Source: Cyanoderma ruficeps
Taxonomy: Eukaryota > Chordata > Aves > Passeriformes > Timaliidae
DNA: 64,000 nt
NCBI GenBank assembly: GCA_008694505.1
Contig: VZDJ01000346.1
Span: 11,715,790 to 11,779,789 of the forward strand
Direction: 5' to 3'
The notes below the pieces were generated by a model. It made no database searches. It was given only the letters and a program-made list of their open reading frames with translations, and was not told the origin of the DNA. The translations under genes and the position numbers were made by a program. Shown one piece after another: positions 1-13,318 of this stretch (the stretch's first letter is position 1; the number at the start of each line of letters is the position of its first letter).

Positions 1-2224
1 ACCTTACTAGAAATATAATATTTAGCAGCTTGTGCAAGGAATACAAAGTAGAGCAATTACTGCTTATGGATCTCATTTTCACAAGGTGGAAAAGAGGGTA
101 GTCACTTATATGCTTGTATAGAGAGTGCAAAACACTGTTAGGGCAATGATAGTGCTTTATCTACACTGGTGTTTGTGGTTAAAGAAAGTGCACACATCAA
201 CCATTATATTTTGGTTCAGAAATGATTAATAGTGAGGCAAGGTCTCTAAGTCATAGAACAACCAGAGAGCTATGACACATGGTGAATTATAATATAACAT
301 TAATGTGCATTACAGGAAAACTATGCAATTTGGGGCATTTCTGTTACAGGATGCTTAACAGTGACCTGTGCTGACTTGCAGTGTCTCATGACCTGATAGA
401 TGGAACGACTACACAAACTGTGCTGGACGAATTATTCTTGTCTTCTTCCCATGTAAACAGCAAATCTGGCAAGATATTGCGTGTTCTGAAAAATGTTTGA
501 ATGCAGCATGAAATACATCAACCATGGAAAGACAGGTAAAAGGTGTGTAATTCTGCTAGGGTACTTTAAGAGTTACAGGGAGTTGAAACTCTTCAAAAAT
601 AGTCTCCCAGTAGAACAACCTTCTTAGTAGGGCACAAGATAAAGGCTTAAATGAGGGGAAATTGGTCTAAAGTGTCTCCCTATACACAGGACTGAGGATG
701 AGTGGAAAGAAGGAAAAGTTGGTTGATTCTTTTTCATTGTCAGTGATGAAATAAAACCAGAGAGAAGAGCAGTCTGGCAGGAAATATTTTTGTAACTTAA
801 AATCCCTAGAGGTGCTCAGCACTATGATTGTGTCTTCCTGTATTTGAACCCTACAGAGCTGGCAGGGATAATTCTATGTAGGGGAGTAATATTTCTACCT
901 TTAAGCTGTATCTTGTTACTTACAGGACTGTGAGTCTGAATGAATGAGAGCTGGTCTGATGTGCATTGTATGGGAACAGTGCAAATGTGTCTTTTCTTCT
1001 AAGAGGTTACCTCTGACAAGACTAAAGAAAGAATGAATCCTCAGTGTTATCAGAACATTTTCTTCCCTATATACATCTATTAAGACTAACCCAAGAATAT
1101 CATGCTTGTTTAAAATTTGTGTAAAGGAAGGTTAAATATATTTTCTCTTGACATGTGTCAAGTAGTTCCTGTTACTGAAAAGACTTACAGCTGCATGCAT
1201 ATTATAAAACAGACAGTTACTGGAAATTATTTGTGCTTAGTAAATTCCAGTATGAATTATTCACTAATATAATACCTATGTAAAGTAATGTCACATACTG
1301 CCTCCACTGATCAAGGCAGTATGAAATTAGTCTTACAAGATTAAAATTTGTTATTAATTTAAGGGGCCACTAGAGCTATGTTTCTATGATAATATATGAA
1401 TTCATAATTCTTTAAAGTGGTGCCTTCAATAATTAAAAGGCATACTGTACAATTATGTGTTCACAGTATGTTGCTAGCAACTGTGTACCATGTTGTTTTC
1501 AGTTTTTACCATTTGCCAAACTTTAACTTTGGTCTGCCACAATATAGTAAGATTTAGAGAGAAGTTGCTTTCTTTTCAAATTAGATAAGGTAATGAATCT
1601 GCTCTTAAGAAAAGGCAAGACAAAAGTATGTATTTTCACACCTGAGGAAATCTGTGTCTAGAATTTAAAAATGGATCCGAATTCATCACAGAAACCTTTG
1701 CAGTAGGAACAGAATTTTGAAAAGCTGCCCACACCTGTCCTCGTTACAAACTATTCAAAAATGTATATCTCATATATTCTCTGACTGCCAGAGATACCCA
1801 TAAATTGCCCAAGCATTTAACATCACCAGGTGCACTGTAAGGGCAACAAATCATATTAAATTTCTCAGATTCAGAACTCTTGGTGTTACTGCCTGTTCCG
1901 ATTCCAGGGAGACAGCTGGGAGCAAGGGACTTTTTCCCAAGGGCACTCCTTGCCTTTTCCAACCAGATCTAGAATGCCATTGAAGGATGTTGCCTTAGAG
2001 AACCATAGATGGGATATGACTAGGAACTGAAGAATAAGGTAAAGGAGAAATTGCAAACTGGAGAAGCAGCTGTGACTTCTGCATGTGAAAACTTCTCCTA
2101 GAAAAAAGCCGCCTGAGGAGGAAGAGGAAACAATTCAAAAAATGGTGTCTCCCACTTCTCTCATATGAATGAATGAGGAACTTGTGTTTGAAATTTTTAT
2201 GTTCTCCTTGAAGGAAAGATGGAA
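1..2224. other. Non-coding AT-rich DNA, no gene seen
   Basis: I see no exon, repeat family or RNA gene here. The base composition is AT-rich with few CpG dinucleotides, as expected of bulk bird intergenic or intronic DNA. The only ORF, a 72-codon minus-strand opening near 1744-1962, has no family resemblance and no splice context. Confidence 0.6.
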
Positions 2225-2287
2225 AGATAGATAGATAGATAGNNNNNNNNNNNNNNNNNNNNAGATAGATAGATAGATAGATAGATA
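2225..2287. repeat. (GATA)n microsatellite containing an assembly gap
   Basis: GATA/AGAT units run up to 2242 and resume at 2263, separated by 20 N characters (2243-2262). The gap almost certainly lies within the repeat, so its true length is unknown and 20 is probably a placeholder. This is a simple tetranucleotide repeat, likely length-variable between individuals. Confidence 0.95.
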
Positions 2288-4290
2288 TTCATACATTCTG
2301 TGAAATGTTATTTATTTGTATCTCGCTCATGTCCAGGTCTGTAGCTATTCTTAAAAAGAGAAAGAAAAACACATGAGTCTGACTTTTACTTGACATGCAC
2401 AAAGAGTTAAAACATAAGTTGCCACTAAGTAAGAGACTGTCATACTTCCTTCAGGGTTGAATCTGGGAATGTGCTGGGCTTTGTGAAACTGTCTGTACTG
2501 AGGGAGAGAGCAAGGCTTGAAACATTTGCTGTAAGACTTCACTAAATAGTGCAGTGGATTAGATTAATGCTTCAGCTCTGTGATTACCTTCATGTATGAC
2601 ATAAAAAAGCATGATATTGCATGAAAAGTCAGCATGATATTGCATGAGAAGTCAGCTTTAAAGCAGGCACTGGATAAAGATACAAGTGTAACTACTGCAA
2701 AGATTCTTTGAATTAAGTGTCTTGGTACTGGCATTTTGTTAGCATTAATAGAATTTTAGCTTTCAGTAAATATCAACTTCATACTGATGTACCTTATTGC
2801 CAAAAAATAGCTTACCACTATGTAAGTTTTGGATTTATGCTACAAGGTTTACTAAGCTTTTGAAAAGGTAGCAGTCTTCCTGATGATAATGTAAATATGA
2901 TCTTCCAACTCTAACTGAACTGTTAGTTTTGTAACGTCCGTTCTCATATTTTAGGTGTGCTTGATGAAGCTGAATGGTACTGAATAAACTGCTGATCTTT
3001 CATCTTTGGTTCACTGATTCAAGCCTGCAATGAATTGCTGAGTAAAGTGAAGAGTTTTTCAGGTCAGGCCATATTGCATAACAATGCAAAGTTGCTCGTG
3101 CCAGACTCTCTGCATGTAAACTGTGTCTAGACAGAGTAAACACAGAGGGTCCCCACAGGTTTTGTTTTCTGTTTATTTGTCAGGACTGAAGTCTTGTTCT
3201 CCCTGCTTTTTCAGTGCTGTTGTCTATGGCCACGGTATTACAGCTATCACAGCTACATTGATTCTTTCATTCTGCTGTCATCAGGGTATAACAATACTTT
3301 CCTTCATAGCAGCATTTGAGTTCTTAGAGAAGTGACTTCTTTTTGTCAGTAGGGTTAAGGCTTAGGGGTAGCTTGAGAGTGTATCAGACGAGCTTTTGCT
3401 GAAAGCCAACGTAATCACAAAATTATACACGGGAATTACTCCATGCAAATTTGCAATTGAACAGTGTAATAATGTCTTACATGCTTGCTGCACCCTCTCT
3501 CCCCCCAGGTCACTCTCAGGATGCACCAGCCCACTCCCAAAATGCTCTCTACAACTCTACAACTCTTCAGCAGTTTCTGCTCTTTGCAATATTGTTGCCA
3601 TCCTGTAAGGCAAACCCAGATAAGCTGAGACAGTGCCCTCAGTTCCTACACCACTGCTGGGGTACATTAATCACGCTGCCTGAGAAATCAACTACTCCTT
3701 TGCTCCTTCTTGAAGCACTGGTTTGGAGCCAGGCTTGAGCTAGGCTACTGGTTAAAATGTAGATATTTTGAAGGAAGCAGATGTGAGGTCAAAGCAAATG
3801 CATGCTCTGCACCGAGCTTACAGACTGTAGGTGTAAGTAAAGCTTGGCTGTGAAGGGTCATGCTCAGTGCCTTCCCCCAAGAGCCTCACCCTGCCATGCC
3901 AATTTACTCATCCTAATGCCCGTATGTGCAGCAACCTCATGCACACCTGGATTTTGGCTATCTTCAGCAGGACAGTGGTTTGAGACAGGGAAATTCACAC
4001 CTCAGACCAGACTTGGACACTTTATTCTAGTAACCTACAATATCTTGGGCTTCTCAAGGCAGTAGTGCCGATCTTCCCTGGGCCAATTGAAGTGGCAAGT
4101 TGATCAGCAACATCTGTATACCTGTAACTTCTTCCAGTGTGCATTATAATGTATTGCTAATGCAGGTCCTCCCAGATCACAGTGTATTTGTGGGCACTGG
4201 ATGACTGGATACAATGTTTTCCACCTCAGATCAACAGCATCTGGCCCTACATTATCCACCTCCTCAGAGACACAAAGTTAGTAGCATTAA
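2288..4290. other. Non-coding DNA with a small 23-bp tandem duplication
   Basis: No gene is supported. At 2608-2653 a 23-bp unit occurs twice in tandem with one mismatch (2608-2630 and 2631-2653, core GCATGATATTGCATGA). The 3120-4080 part is somewhat richer in G and C and holds several short overlapping + strand ORFs, but I see no recognisable protein or splice-bounded exon. It could be an old, unrecognised repeat. Confidence 0.5.
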
Positions 4291-4725
4291 AGAATCACAG
4301 AACTGCCTGCATTGGAAAAGACTTGTAAGATTGAATCCCACTGTTAACCGAACACTTCCAAGCTGACCTCTAAACTGTGTCTCTAAACACCACATCTGCA
4401 AGTCTTGCAAATACCATTGTGATGGCAACTTAACCACTTCCCTGGGCAACCTGTTACAATTCCTGACCATCTCTTCCATGAAGAAGTTTTTCCATTCTGA
4501 ACCTCCTGTGACTTGACTTGAGGCCATTACCTCTTATTCTATTGCTTGTCACTTGGGAGAAGAGGCCCAACACTCACCTTGCTACAGCCTTGCAGGCAGA
4601 GGTAGACTGTGCTAAGGTGGTCCCCAAGCCTCCTTTTCTCCAGGGTAAAACACTCCGGCTCCATTAGGTACTCCTTGTAAGACTTGAATCTGAGCTGATG
4701 GTACTTGTCTTCTCTAGGACTTTAT
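4291..4725 (-). mobile_element. CR1 LINE 3' fragment, minus strand, diverged
   Basis: Read on the + strand this begins with the reverse complement of the CR1 tail (AGAATCACAGAA). It continues with the usual antisense CR1 phrases: a 'cctgggcaacctgttacaattcctgacc' type segment near 4442-4470, 'gaagaagtttttcc' near 4480-4495, and 'ctccttgtaagactt' near 4670. CR1 is the dominant non-LTR retrotransposon of birds, and copies are usually 5'-truncated like this one. The divergence suggests an old insertion. The right edge is approximate. Confidence 0.85.
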
Positions 4726-5117
4726 CATCCCTATGCAGATGACCACAGCCACACAGAAATTCAGGGTTAATAAGTGTGTGAAGCATCTGGACTGTAAACT
4801 TCACTCAAGGCAAAACTTGATTACTACTTCACTACGGTCTTGTGGGAACAGATCAAGTAGCAGTTCTTCTGAAGCTTAAAGACCCCGCAGTGTGCTTTGC
4901 ATTCAAACGCACACATCACTGTTCAGCAAGTTTGCAACAAAAGCTGTTCTGAACAGATAGGGATGCAACAAAGAAGAGAAACAGCTGTAGGCTCTCTGAG
5001 AAAACACACAGAGGCTTGCTTGTGCTGCCCTGTTTGAGATGTATTTTGTTGCTTGTGAGAACACCCATCTTGTCCACACTTACCCATACTGTTCAAGCAT
5101 AGGTGTGTGTGACCCAC
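4726..5117. other. Non-coding DNA, nothing recognised
   Basis: No coding, RNA or repeat signal is recognised between the CR1 fragment and the LTR-like block that begins near 5118. Confidence 0.5.
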
Positions 5118-5980
5118 TGTAACACCCCAAAACATTTAAATGCAAGGAGGTTTACTGAGGTTCCTTTACTCTGGGTTAAGTGCACAGAAGAAATACCCAC
5201 CAGATATTCTCAAGACATCAAAATTATACAAAAGTTTACTGGCAAAATAGAAAGTCAAGAAACATTGGTAAAGGATTCAATACAACATCAAATTAACAAA
5301 AAACATTTATCACAGCATTAATTTAGTCTATTCAACTTAAGAAACTTTAAATCCGTTTGATGTTAAGTTACTCAAAATGTTCCATGAAATAATAATTAGA
5401 AGAAGGAAGGGAGAAAGACCGAAAAAATATAGAAAAACACACACATGGCTACCAATTCCTGGATTTCAGCACGAATAAACTCCAAGAGGGTCAAAGTCAA
5501 GACATGTGCTTACTTCTCAGTCAGTGTATTAAACCTCAGGCCTACCTGGGTCCTCCCCCAAAGATGGGACACTCAGCCACTCAGGAGATGGGTTATCACT
5601 GCCTCTGGTATGTAATTGATTGATTTATTGATTGATTGACTGATTGATTGACAGACACTGCGGGGCTGGGATGCTCCAACTCTGGGCTGGGGAGTGTGGT
5701 GTCCAACCTGCTCCTCTACCCCACACATCCCAAAATATCTCGAGACATCAATCTTTCCCAGCCTCTGACACCAGTGAATATCCTGGAGTCCTCAGTCTTC
5801 TCTCTGGGGGGAAGGAGGAAGGGGGGAGTCCCTCCTGTGCCTTGCTGTATCCAAGTGGGCCCAGGGGTCTTATCTTTGCGGAATTCAGCAGCACACTTGT
5901 ATCCAAGTGCTCACCACAACTTTCCCCCTCTGACACACACACACATATCCCTGCTTTTCCTACATCCCTGCACTACCCTA
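5118..5980. mobile_element. Possible solo LTR or unclassified repeat block
   Basis: The block opens with TGTAACACCCC and the same five bases, CCCAC, lie immediately outside both proposed ends (5113-5117 and 5981-5985), as expected of a target-site duplication. Against this, the right end reads CCCTA rather than the canonical CA, and I do not recognise the family. A TTGA/TTTA microsatellite lies inside it (about 5615-5652), and AATAAA-like signals occur on both strands, so orientation is unclear. The composition is richer in G and C than the flanks. Treat as a candidate only. Confidence 0.3.
5615..5652. repeat. (TTGA)n microsatellite, interrupted
   Basis: Consecutive ATTGATTG units with single TTTA and CTGA interruptions, about 9 units. 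Confidence 0.85.
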
Positions 5981-5984
5981 CCCA

Positions 5985-8900
5985 CTGGCTAGTCTGAAAT
6001 GCAAATTACTTACTTTTGTGAAGTTACTGAGCTAACAGTGGCTCTTCATTGGTGTCTATTCATTACATAACTTTATAAAAACTTTGGGAGCATTCACAAA
6101 TAGTCCTAATAATTTTGTTTCTCATCATTTATTCTTTAACAAAAATGTTAAATAGATTAGGGATAAATAATATAGATTTCAAATCAATCTTTGTAGGAAA
6201 CTTCTATCACACATTATCATACATACATTTTCTCTTTGCAACTCCATTTAAAAGCCATTAGTCAGCAAGCTTTGAATCCATTTAATGTTCTCAGGCTAAG
6301 TTAATAACTGAGATTCTTGTTTCCTAATAAAAATGTGAAATAATATAAATGCCTGACAGAATTATTTAAAAAGAAAAAATAATACATTACTTATATTACT
6401 CATTATCTAGATCCATAATCTAGAAAAAATACCAAGTTTGAAAAATTTTATTTTTTATAAAAGAAAGCTGATTAAGAAGAAGGGAGTAAAATTATTAATG
6501 ATGATGTCAAACATTCTATTATTTGGCTAGGATTGAGATTTGATAGGTAGTTTGCCCTTTTAAAATATTGGCTTAAGGTTTTTTCCCGTTCTCTGTAATT
6601 TCCCCTGTGTTTTAAACTTTATTAAAAGTCAACATACATAGCTGAGAAAGATTATTTGATGATTCATTTTTGGTGGTTTAAAATGCACATGGTTCAGGTC
6701 TCTTGGTAAAAAAAGAAGACAAGACAAAAAAAGAGCTTTACTGGTTGCTGCTTTCACATTTTTCAGGAGACTGTTGGAATGGAAACTTTCAATTCCACTG
6801 TTTAATCAGCTCAGTCTTCTCTCTTACTTGTGATGTTGGGGTATGCTTGCTAAAATCAGTTCCAACTCTTCTCTGTTATTATAACCCCTTTCCCCACCAT
6901 CCAATCAGACATTCTACCACTTAAGAGGGTTCAAAACTAACTGTTCAGTAATTTGTCCAGATAACACCTCTATTGTATCACTTCATTCTTTGCATTCAAA
7001 TAATCAAAACAAATCCATATACCTATCCATATCCCTATCCTATCTACAGTATTATATACTATGTATTATACAGTATATCTGTATTTTTGCATTCTAGAAA
7101 AGGATTAAGGCTCAAACAGGTGGGGATCTATAAATGATTTTTTTAAGAGAGAGCAAAGCACCCTTCACATAGCCCTGAAAGGGGATAGGTTCTACATAGA
7201 AAAAAAGCCCACAAGTGATCTTACTCAAATAAATTTCACATCTGAATCTTATTTCCGTTTTTAGACTATGTGAGACAAATCTTGAGACTTTTCTATATCT
7301 TAGTAACCTCCCACTAAAACGGTACATCCAAATTACAGCACAGAAACCTGACAGCTTATTGAAATGCACTGCTATTAACTCTTCCTGCATGTGCATCAGT
7401 CACACCAAACAGCATGACCTGAGACTACTATTACATGATTTAATTTAGAAGTATCATGCTGAGCTCCATCTTTCACTACATTTCTACCCAGGCTTCTGAT
7501 AAAACAATCTAATCAGCTAAAACAAGATTATATGGTAACAGTTGATGCATAGCATGAACATTTTATCCCTAAAGAATTTCTTTATTAAACTAATTTTGTT
7601 TCTCTCATTAATCTCATTGAAGATTGTTCTGCAATAAAGAAAGGATGTAATCTGCCACTGACTAATTGCTTCAGACTCTTCAGTCGCCATATCTTCCTTG
7701 TCAAAAGGCTTTCCCCTTCTGTCCCTTCTGGCTACTTAAATAGAAGGCAAGCTGAGAGAAAGCAGGTTTTGTATATCTTTTCATAAGCCTTTTAAAAAGC
7801 ACAATAAAGAGAATTTAAATATTTTTCACACATTCTCAGCCCTGGTTTTTGAGGTTTTGATTTCCACGTTTAAGGCTCCTCCCATTCTGTGTGTTTTGAT
7901 TCTGTCAGTAATTTCTTAGCCAGCAAAGATCTCTTTCTTTTCATTATCTGTACCTCCTGGCAATGAGACAAGCCTCAAACTGTAGACTTTCAGTTGCCTG
8001 ACTGTTGAATGAAGTCTGAGCCCTAAACTCTGAAGAAGACAGGGCAAAATAGAATTTATTGAGCCCAAAATGTTAAGAGGTAATTTGTTTAAAATAGCTA
8101 AGATGAGAAATACTTAATGTCACAGCTGAATGTTCCTCTGTACACTCATCACTCTTTCTGAGTAGATGGGAACCTCTTCCTCACCTCTCAGAAGACTGCC
8201 CTGAGCAGCACAGGCAGTCTGGTGCTCTGTAGTAAGATTCCTCTGCAAGACTATTTTGCCTGCAAATGATAATTAAATACTCACATGGCATATGTTGAAG
8301 AGAGCAAGTAGAAGTGAGTTTTGCTTCCAGCCTGTTGGTAAGGAAATTTGTGCAGAAAGGAGAGAAACTTGTGTTGTGCATTTTTCTCCAATACTTATTT
8401 AATCTGAAATACTCGTGGATTCCTTAGCTGCAAGTATCCCTCTTCCCAGCTGAATACCATCATTAGAGCAGAGAGTGACATTCACATCTGAATAGTCCAT
8501 TGAGCCGTTGATTTTTTAATGCAAAATGAAACCGATTCTGCAAGAGACAAACATAGCTCTTCACCTTAGACTACCCAGGATTCTGATTGCTGGATATCCT
8601 ACAGGGAAGGGGGAGACAGGGATTGAAGGTCTGTCAGGCAGAGGAGGCAATTAGATCATAGATTTCTGGGTGAACGCTCAAGCTATTTGAAAACAACTTG
8701 AGAGATTCAATACCTCATTCTCTTCTAGCTGTATTCTTGTGTAAACCTAATCTGTTCAGGTTTTAAATTGTTTCTTCACCCAAATAAAAGAAACATACTA
8801 TGTCTGTGAATCCTGGGAGGATTTTGTAAGAGAAACTTGTTATTGCCATGGCTGAAAAAAACATTTCTATTCATTTCCAGAACAGATCTGTAGGTAGAAG

Positions 8901-11900
8901 GACTCCTACTATCAGAACCTTTGATAATGAGAGAGTTTGGCCATGATCAGAATTTGGCAGTAGCATAGTGAAAATTATTAAGAACAATATTTTTACAAGC
9001 TTTTGTCACAAGCCTGCCTTCATTTTGCTGCACTCTAAACTTAGAAAGAAAGTAAGAAAATGCTGTTCATTCCTATAGAGTTACTGTGAAGTATTGAAAT
9101 ACTTTACAGTAATGAAATTCCATAATGAATATCATAAATAAAAATTTCTAAAGTAACTTCCTGTAGATAGCATGTCCTATTCAGTGCAGTGCTCCCTATG
9201 GTGCTTGTTTCTTTTATGATAGCTCAGAACCACCTTAAGAGACTTAAGTTTATTATGAAGTTTTCTCAATAAATTTGTATTGGCAGCTTGTAAATCTTTG
9301 ACTTAATTTTTCTTTATGGGGCTGGTTCTAAAAGCTGTAGAACTCATTATAACTGTCAATACATCTGTTGTAAAGTTCAAGTATTACTAACCATCTGAAA
9401 TGGTTCTATAGGTTTGTGACTTTCAAGAGTAATATTAAACATTTAAATCTCTATTAACCAGTGTGCAGCATGGAAGTCTGTTGGGAATGACACTGAGAAA
9501 AATATTTTCAGAGATTTACAAAACCATATATTGTGTTAGCTTGTTCACTATGTTTTAAGGCAGATAAATCTTCCTCTTGCCATCTGTTAGTGGGTGAGGG
9601 GATCAGGCCATGGATGCTTTGTCGTTCAGCTAGCAAACCACCTCCCCAGTCTCCTCTTACCAACCACAAGTCATTCTGTTTCTGTGCTACAAATATGCTA
9701 CAGGCCTGAGTGCAGCACAGGAAGGGTAGAACAAGTTTATGGCCATATCCTTTGTTCCCACCATTGAGAGTGTGCTGCATCCCACAGTTCTAAAACAACT
9801 TGTTAGCTTCACAGTAGAAAGTACCTCAGCCTTACCTAGCAAAAAAATTTCCAAACTAGGTAAGTAGAGATACCTCCAAGGTAACCCTCAAAATAAATAT
9901 AAAGGTGACATTTCCCTTTCTGTGACATAGCCTCTTAGATAGCATTTGTCTTCATTCCATTATTTGTTTGTTTGATCCACATTCCTGTCCCAGAATGGTA
10001 TCTGCTGACTGCACTGTATTCAAACTCACTCAGTGAACAAATTCACTATACTCATAAATTAGTCCCTGAGAAATGTTGTCTTCAAGTATATATGTCTTTA
10101 AAATACACCAGGCTCCTGTCACTCATCTGATAAACTGTCATTGATTATATTCAGGGGAATATGTTATTTTAGACAATATGATCACCTAGTCCTTGTGAAA
10201 GCCATCATCTTTCTTTCCAAAAACAGTGAGGAGTATGACATGAAAACATAAGGAATATCTGATTTTTTTTCTGGTTCCCTGAAAATCTTGAGTAGTGATT
10301 TTTTTCTTCAGGTGAGTGATAGAGTTGGGGAATAACTTTGGATGTAGTCTCTGTTTTACCTGCTGTCCATGGGCAAGAAATCTATATTGTCACAGGAATT
10401 CAAATTACATACAGAGGTGTTAAAAATATATTTCGGCTGCAGGAGTGAAGGTCTAGGTGTCCTTGTGTTTTCTCCCAGTTTGTTTTGTAAATGAAATGTA
10501 CTCAGCTGCAGCCTTGTTCTGTCCATTCCTCTCTGTGCTTTTTGAAAACTTCCAACGAAAGAAAATAGCAGTAGTTTAAGAAAAGTGATTTTAATGGCAT
10601 ATCTAAACAGAATGACTAAGAAGAAAAATAACTCTAGTGCTACTCCATGATTTGCCAAATATCAGAGAATCCAGAAATGAGAGCACAGTTACAAATTCTG
10701 GATATGACAGCAAATGCTTCATTCAGATCTCAGTCTTTAATTTACAGTAGACAGAAATCCATAGGAAATGAAGCTTTGGATTTTCCTTCAGGACTGTTTT
10801 CTTGAATTACTTAGAAATTTTAAGAAAGTCTATCAAAAAAGCCCAACAACTTTAGACACTTAGAGAAAGTTGGGAAATAAATGACAAGAAAGTAGCAATT
10901 TCCATTTTCTTTTGTCTAAAAATTATAATTAATATTAAACCTCTGCTCATTGCGGTCTTCCTTGTTATCTACACACAGTATTCAGGGCACACTGGGATCT
11001 GAAGATGTGGGGTTAGATAATCTCTGTCACAATGAGCTATTTTAAAAACATTAGACATCCATTCATATAGTGTTTATTATCTGAATTTGAACAATCCTGC
11101 AGAAAACACTGGTGAAAAGAACTCTGGAATCACCAATATACATTAACTGGACATTTTAAGATTTTTTTAAATTTTGTATTTTGCCATCAGGGGAAAAAAT
11201 TACAGTTCCAGGAAACATAAGTTGGTTAAAATATACAAAACGTTAAAAGAAATACCCTGAACTTTCAATCTTAAAGCATATCTAATAAAACCATAGGCTG
11301 TAATTAAGTTTTGCAGAAATGTTCTTAGGAAATATGTCCTCATCATTCAATACATCACAAAAAAAGAGTAAATTTGGCATGTAGGTATTCATATAGCTAT
11401 GCATCTGTACTTATATTACTATACTCCATATAATCTCTTGATAGCTCCTTCAAGAACTCCATTAAATGGTAGGAGAGTCCCCCATAGCTAACTGCATTCA
11501 TCCATCATTCCCATACACCTGGGAAATTGTGAACTGGACAAACACTGTCACCTCTGCCTCTTTGGCAGGTGTGAACAGCAGACATGATAATTGCCACATC
11601 CAAATGACAACCTTCGAATTTTCCCTTCAAAGGAAAAATCAGAAAAGCTCTTTCCTGGACTCTTCCCATTACCTAACATAAAAGGTCCTTCTAGGTTTAC
11701 GGCCTCTTGCTTCACCTGGGTTTGATTCCCAAGCCCCAGACAACAAACCAGCCCTGTCTCAAAATACTTTGTTTCTGTGGGATTTTTAACTCAAAGACAG
11801 CAGCTTTTGAGTGCAGTGTGCTTGCATCTAGAAGGCTCAGGACCTACACAGGTAAAGGGCAGATCTGTACAAGTCCTGCACTGGGAATTGTTTATTGAAT

Positions 11901-12298
11901 AAACAGACCCTTGTTTAAGATTTATGAAGGAGAAAAAACCAAACATCATGTAAATACTGTGTTAGCATGCTGTATCTTTGCTTAAGTAAGAAAACACTGA
12001 GATTATTCCTTGTTTTAACTAGTTCATTCTAGAAGGGAGTTCACCATTCTAGAAGAGAGTTCAGCATACCTCACAGAATTACCTTTCCATTTACCTTTCC
12101 ATACAGCTCCTTCCTGATACCCCTCCCTGGAGCTTCTTACTGGTTTGCTTAAGGAGTTCCCCTCATTTGTGAATGTCATCCTCAGGTTGCAAACTCTTCC
12201 AGTAGGGAACTCTCTGTGGGAATTCTGAGCATCTAACACAAGGCTATGAATTCTGGTGGACATCTTAAAATGCATCTTATAGTGTACAATATGAATGT
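5985..12298. other. Non-coding AT-rich DNA, no gene seen
   Basis: Long AT-rich stretch without recognisable exons or known repeats. Short ORFs on both strands (for example minus 7112-7396, minus 9508-9780 and minus 10356-10658) show no family resemblance and no splice context. A low-complexity run of CTATCC-like and TATAC motifs occurs around 7015-7085. Confidence 0.55.
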
Positions 12299-12322
12299 CA
12301 CACACACACACGTACACACACA
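12299..12322. repeat. (CA)n microsatellite
   Basis: A CA dinucleotide run interrupted once by CGTA. Confidence 0.9.
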
Positions 12323-13277
12323 CTGAAATAGGCCTCAGCAGCTTAGTTGAAAACATAGAGAAAGCCCATGGTAGAAAATGAATTTGGATTCAAATCACCA
12401 GAATGACCCAAAATTCTGAGGTTGTTGTTGGTTTGGTTTGTTGGGTTTTTTTTTAACTGTCAATCAGTATATTCTGATCCATCTAAACAAGGCGTTGTAT
12501 CATTGACGTCTCATGTCCCTCAGTCTGACTAGTTTTAGTTTAAAACCACTTCCAAACTATTTGGCCACCCAGTGGGATTGTCATGGTCCAGCTATTCACA
12601 TGCATTAATTAAATAGCTAACAGGAATAGACATGACAGCATATTCAGTTGGGTACTTTCTGATGAAGGCTGATGAGAATTTCACTTCAGTAAAGGGAATT
12701 GAACTCAATCATAATAGAATTTAAGTCTGAATTTGTGAATAGTTAAGTTAGTAAATAAACTACTTGCAGGGGAAAAAAAAGAAGAATACCACCAGTTTCT
12801 ATGTGTGTGCTATTTTCAACTCCTTTTCAGAGTTCATAGGTTTGTTCCAGTGTATATATCCTTTCATTTTCTTCACAAAGGAGCACAAAAAGCAAACCAA
12901 CAAATTATACCCAGAGGCAGAAAAATATATCCCTAATGAGAGTTAGAGCCTTGAGATGAAAATGTGCAGAGATTCCAGCATGCTTTATAATTTATAATAA
13001 TGAAATTTCTGATTTGCAATATTAGTATAAAATAAAAAATTAATCAAAAATTGATTTGGTTCACAATCTCTTCCCCGTGTTGACCAATCTCTCAGGAACT
13101 TCAATAATGCAATTTTTGACCAGGGCTGCCTAGAGGCCAGAAACAGAGGAAAGGAAAGACCTCTCCATTCATTGATTTACAACCTTGGTTTTATAAGCAG
13201 TCAGGTTGAACAATCCTGTCCATGAAACTTCCTGAATCTTGTTGTTTTGTCATATAAGGATCCTCTTCTCTTTTTAT
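12323..13277. other. Non-coding DNA, no gene seen
   Basis: No feature recognised apart from short T-rich and A-rich runs (near 12445 and 12770). Confidence 0.5.
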
Positions 13278-13278
13278 T

Positions 13279-13311
<33 letters not shown>

Positions 13312-13318
13312 TATATAA
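13278..13318. repeat. Compound (TA)n(CA)n microsatellite
   Basis: A TA run passes directly into a CA run and then back into TA, a common compound dinucleotide repeat. Confidence 0.9.
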
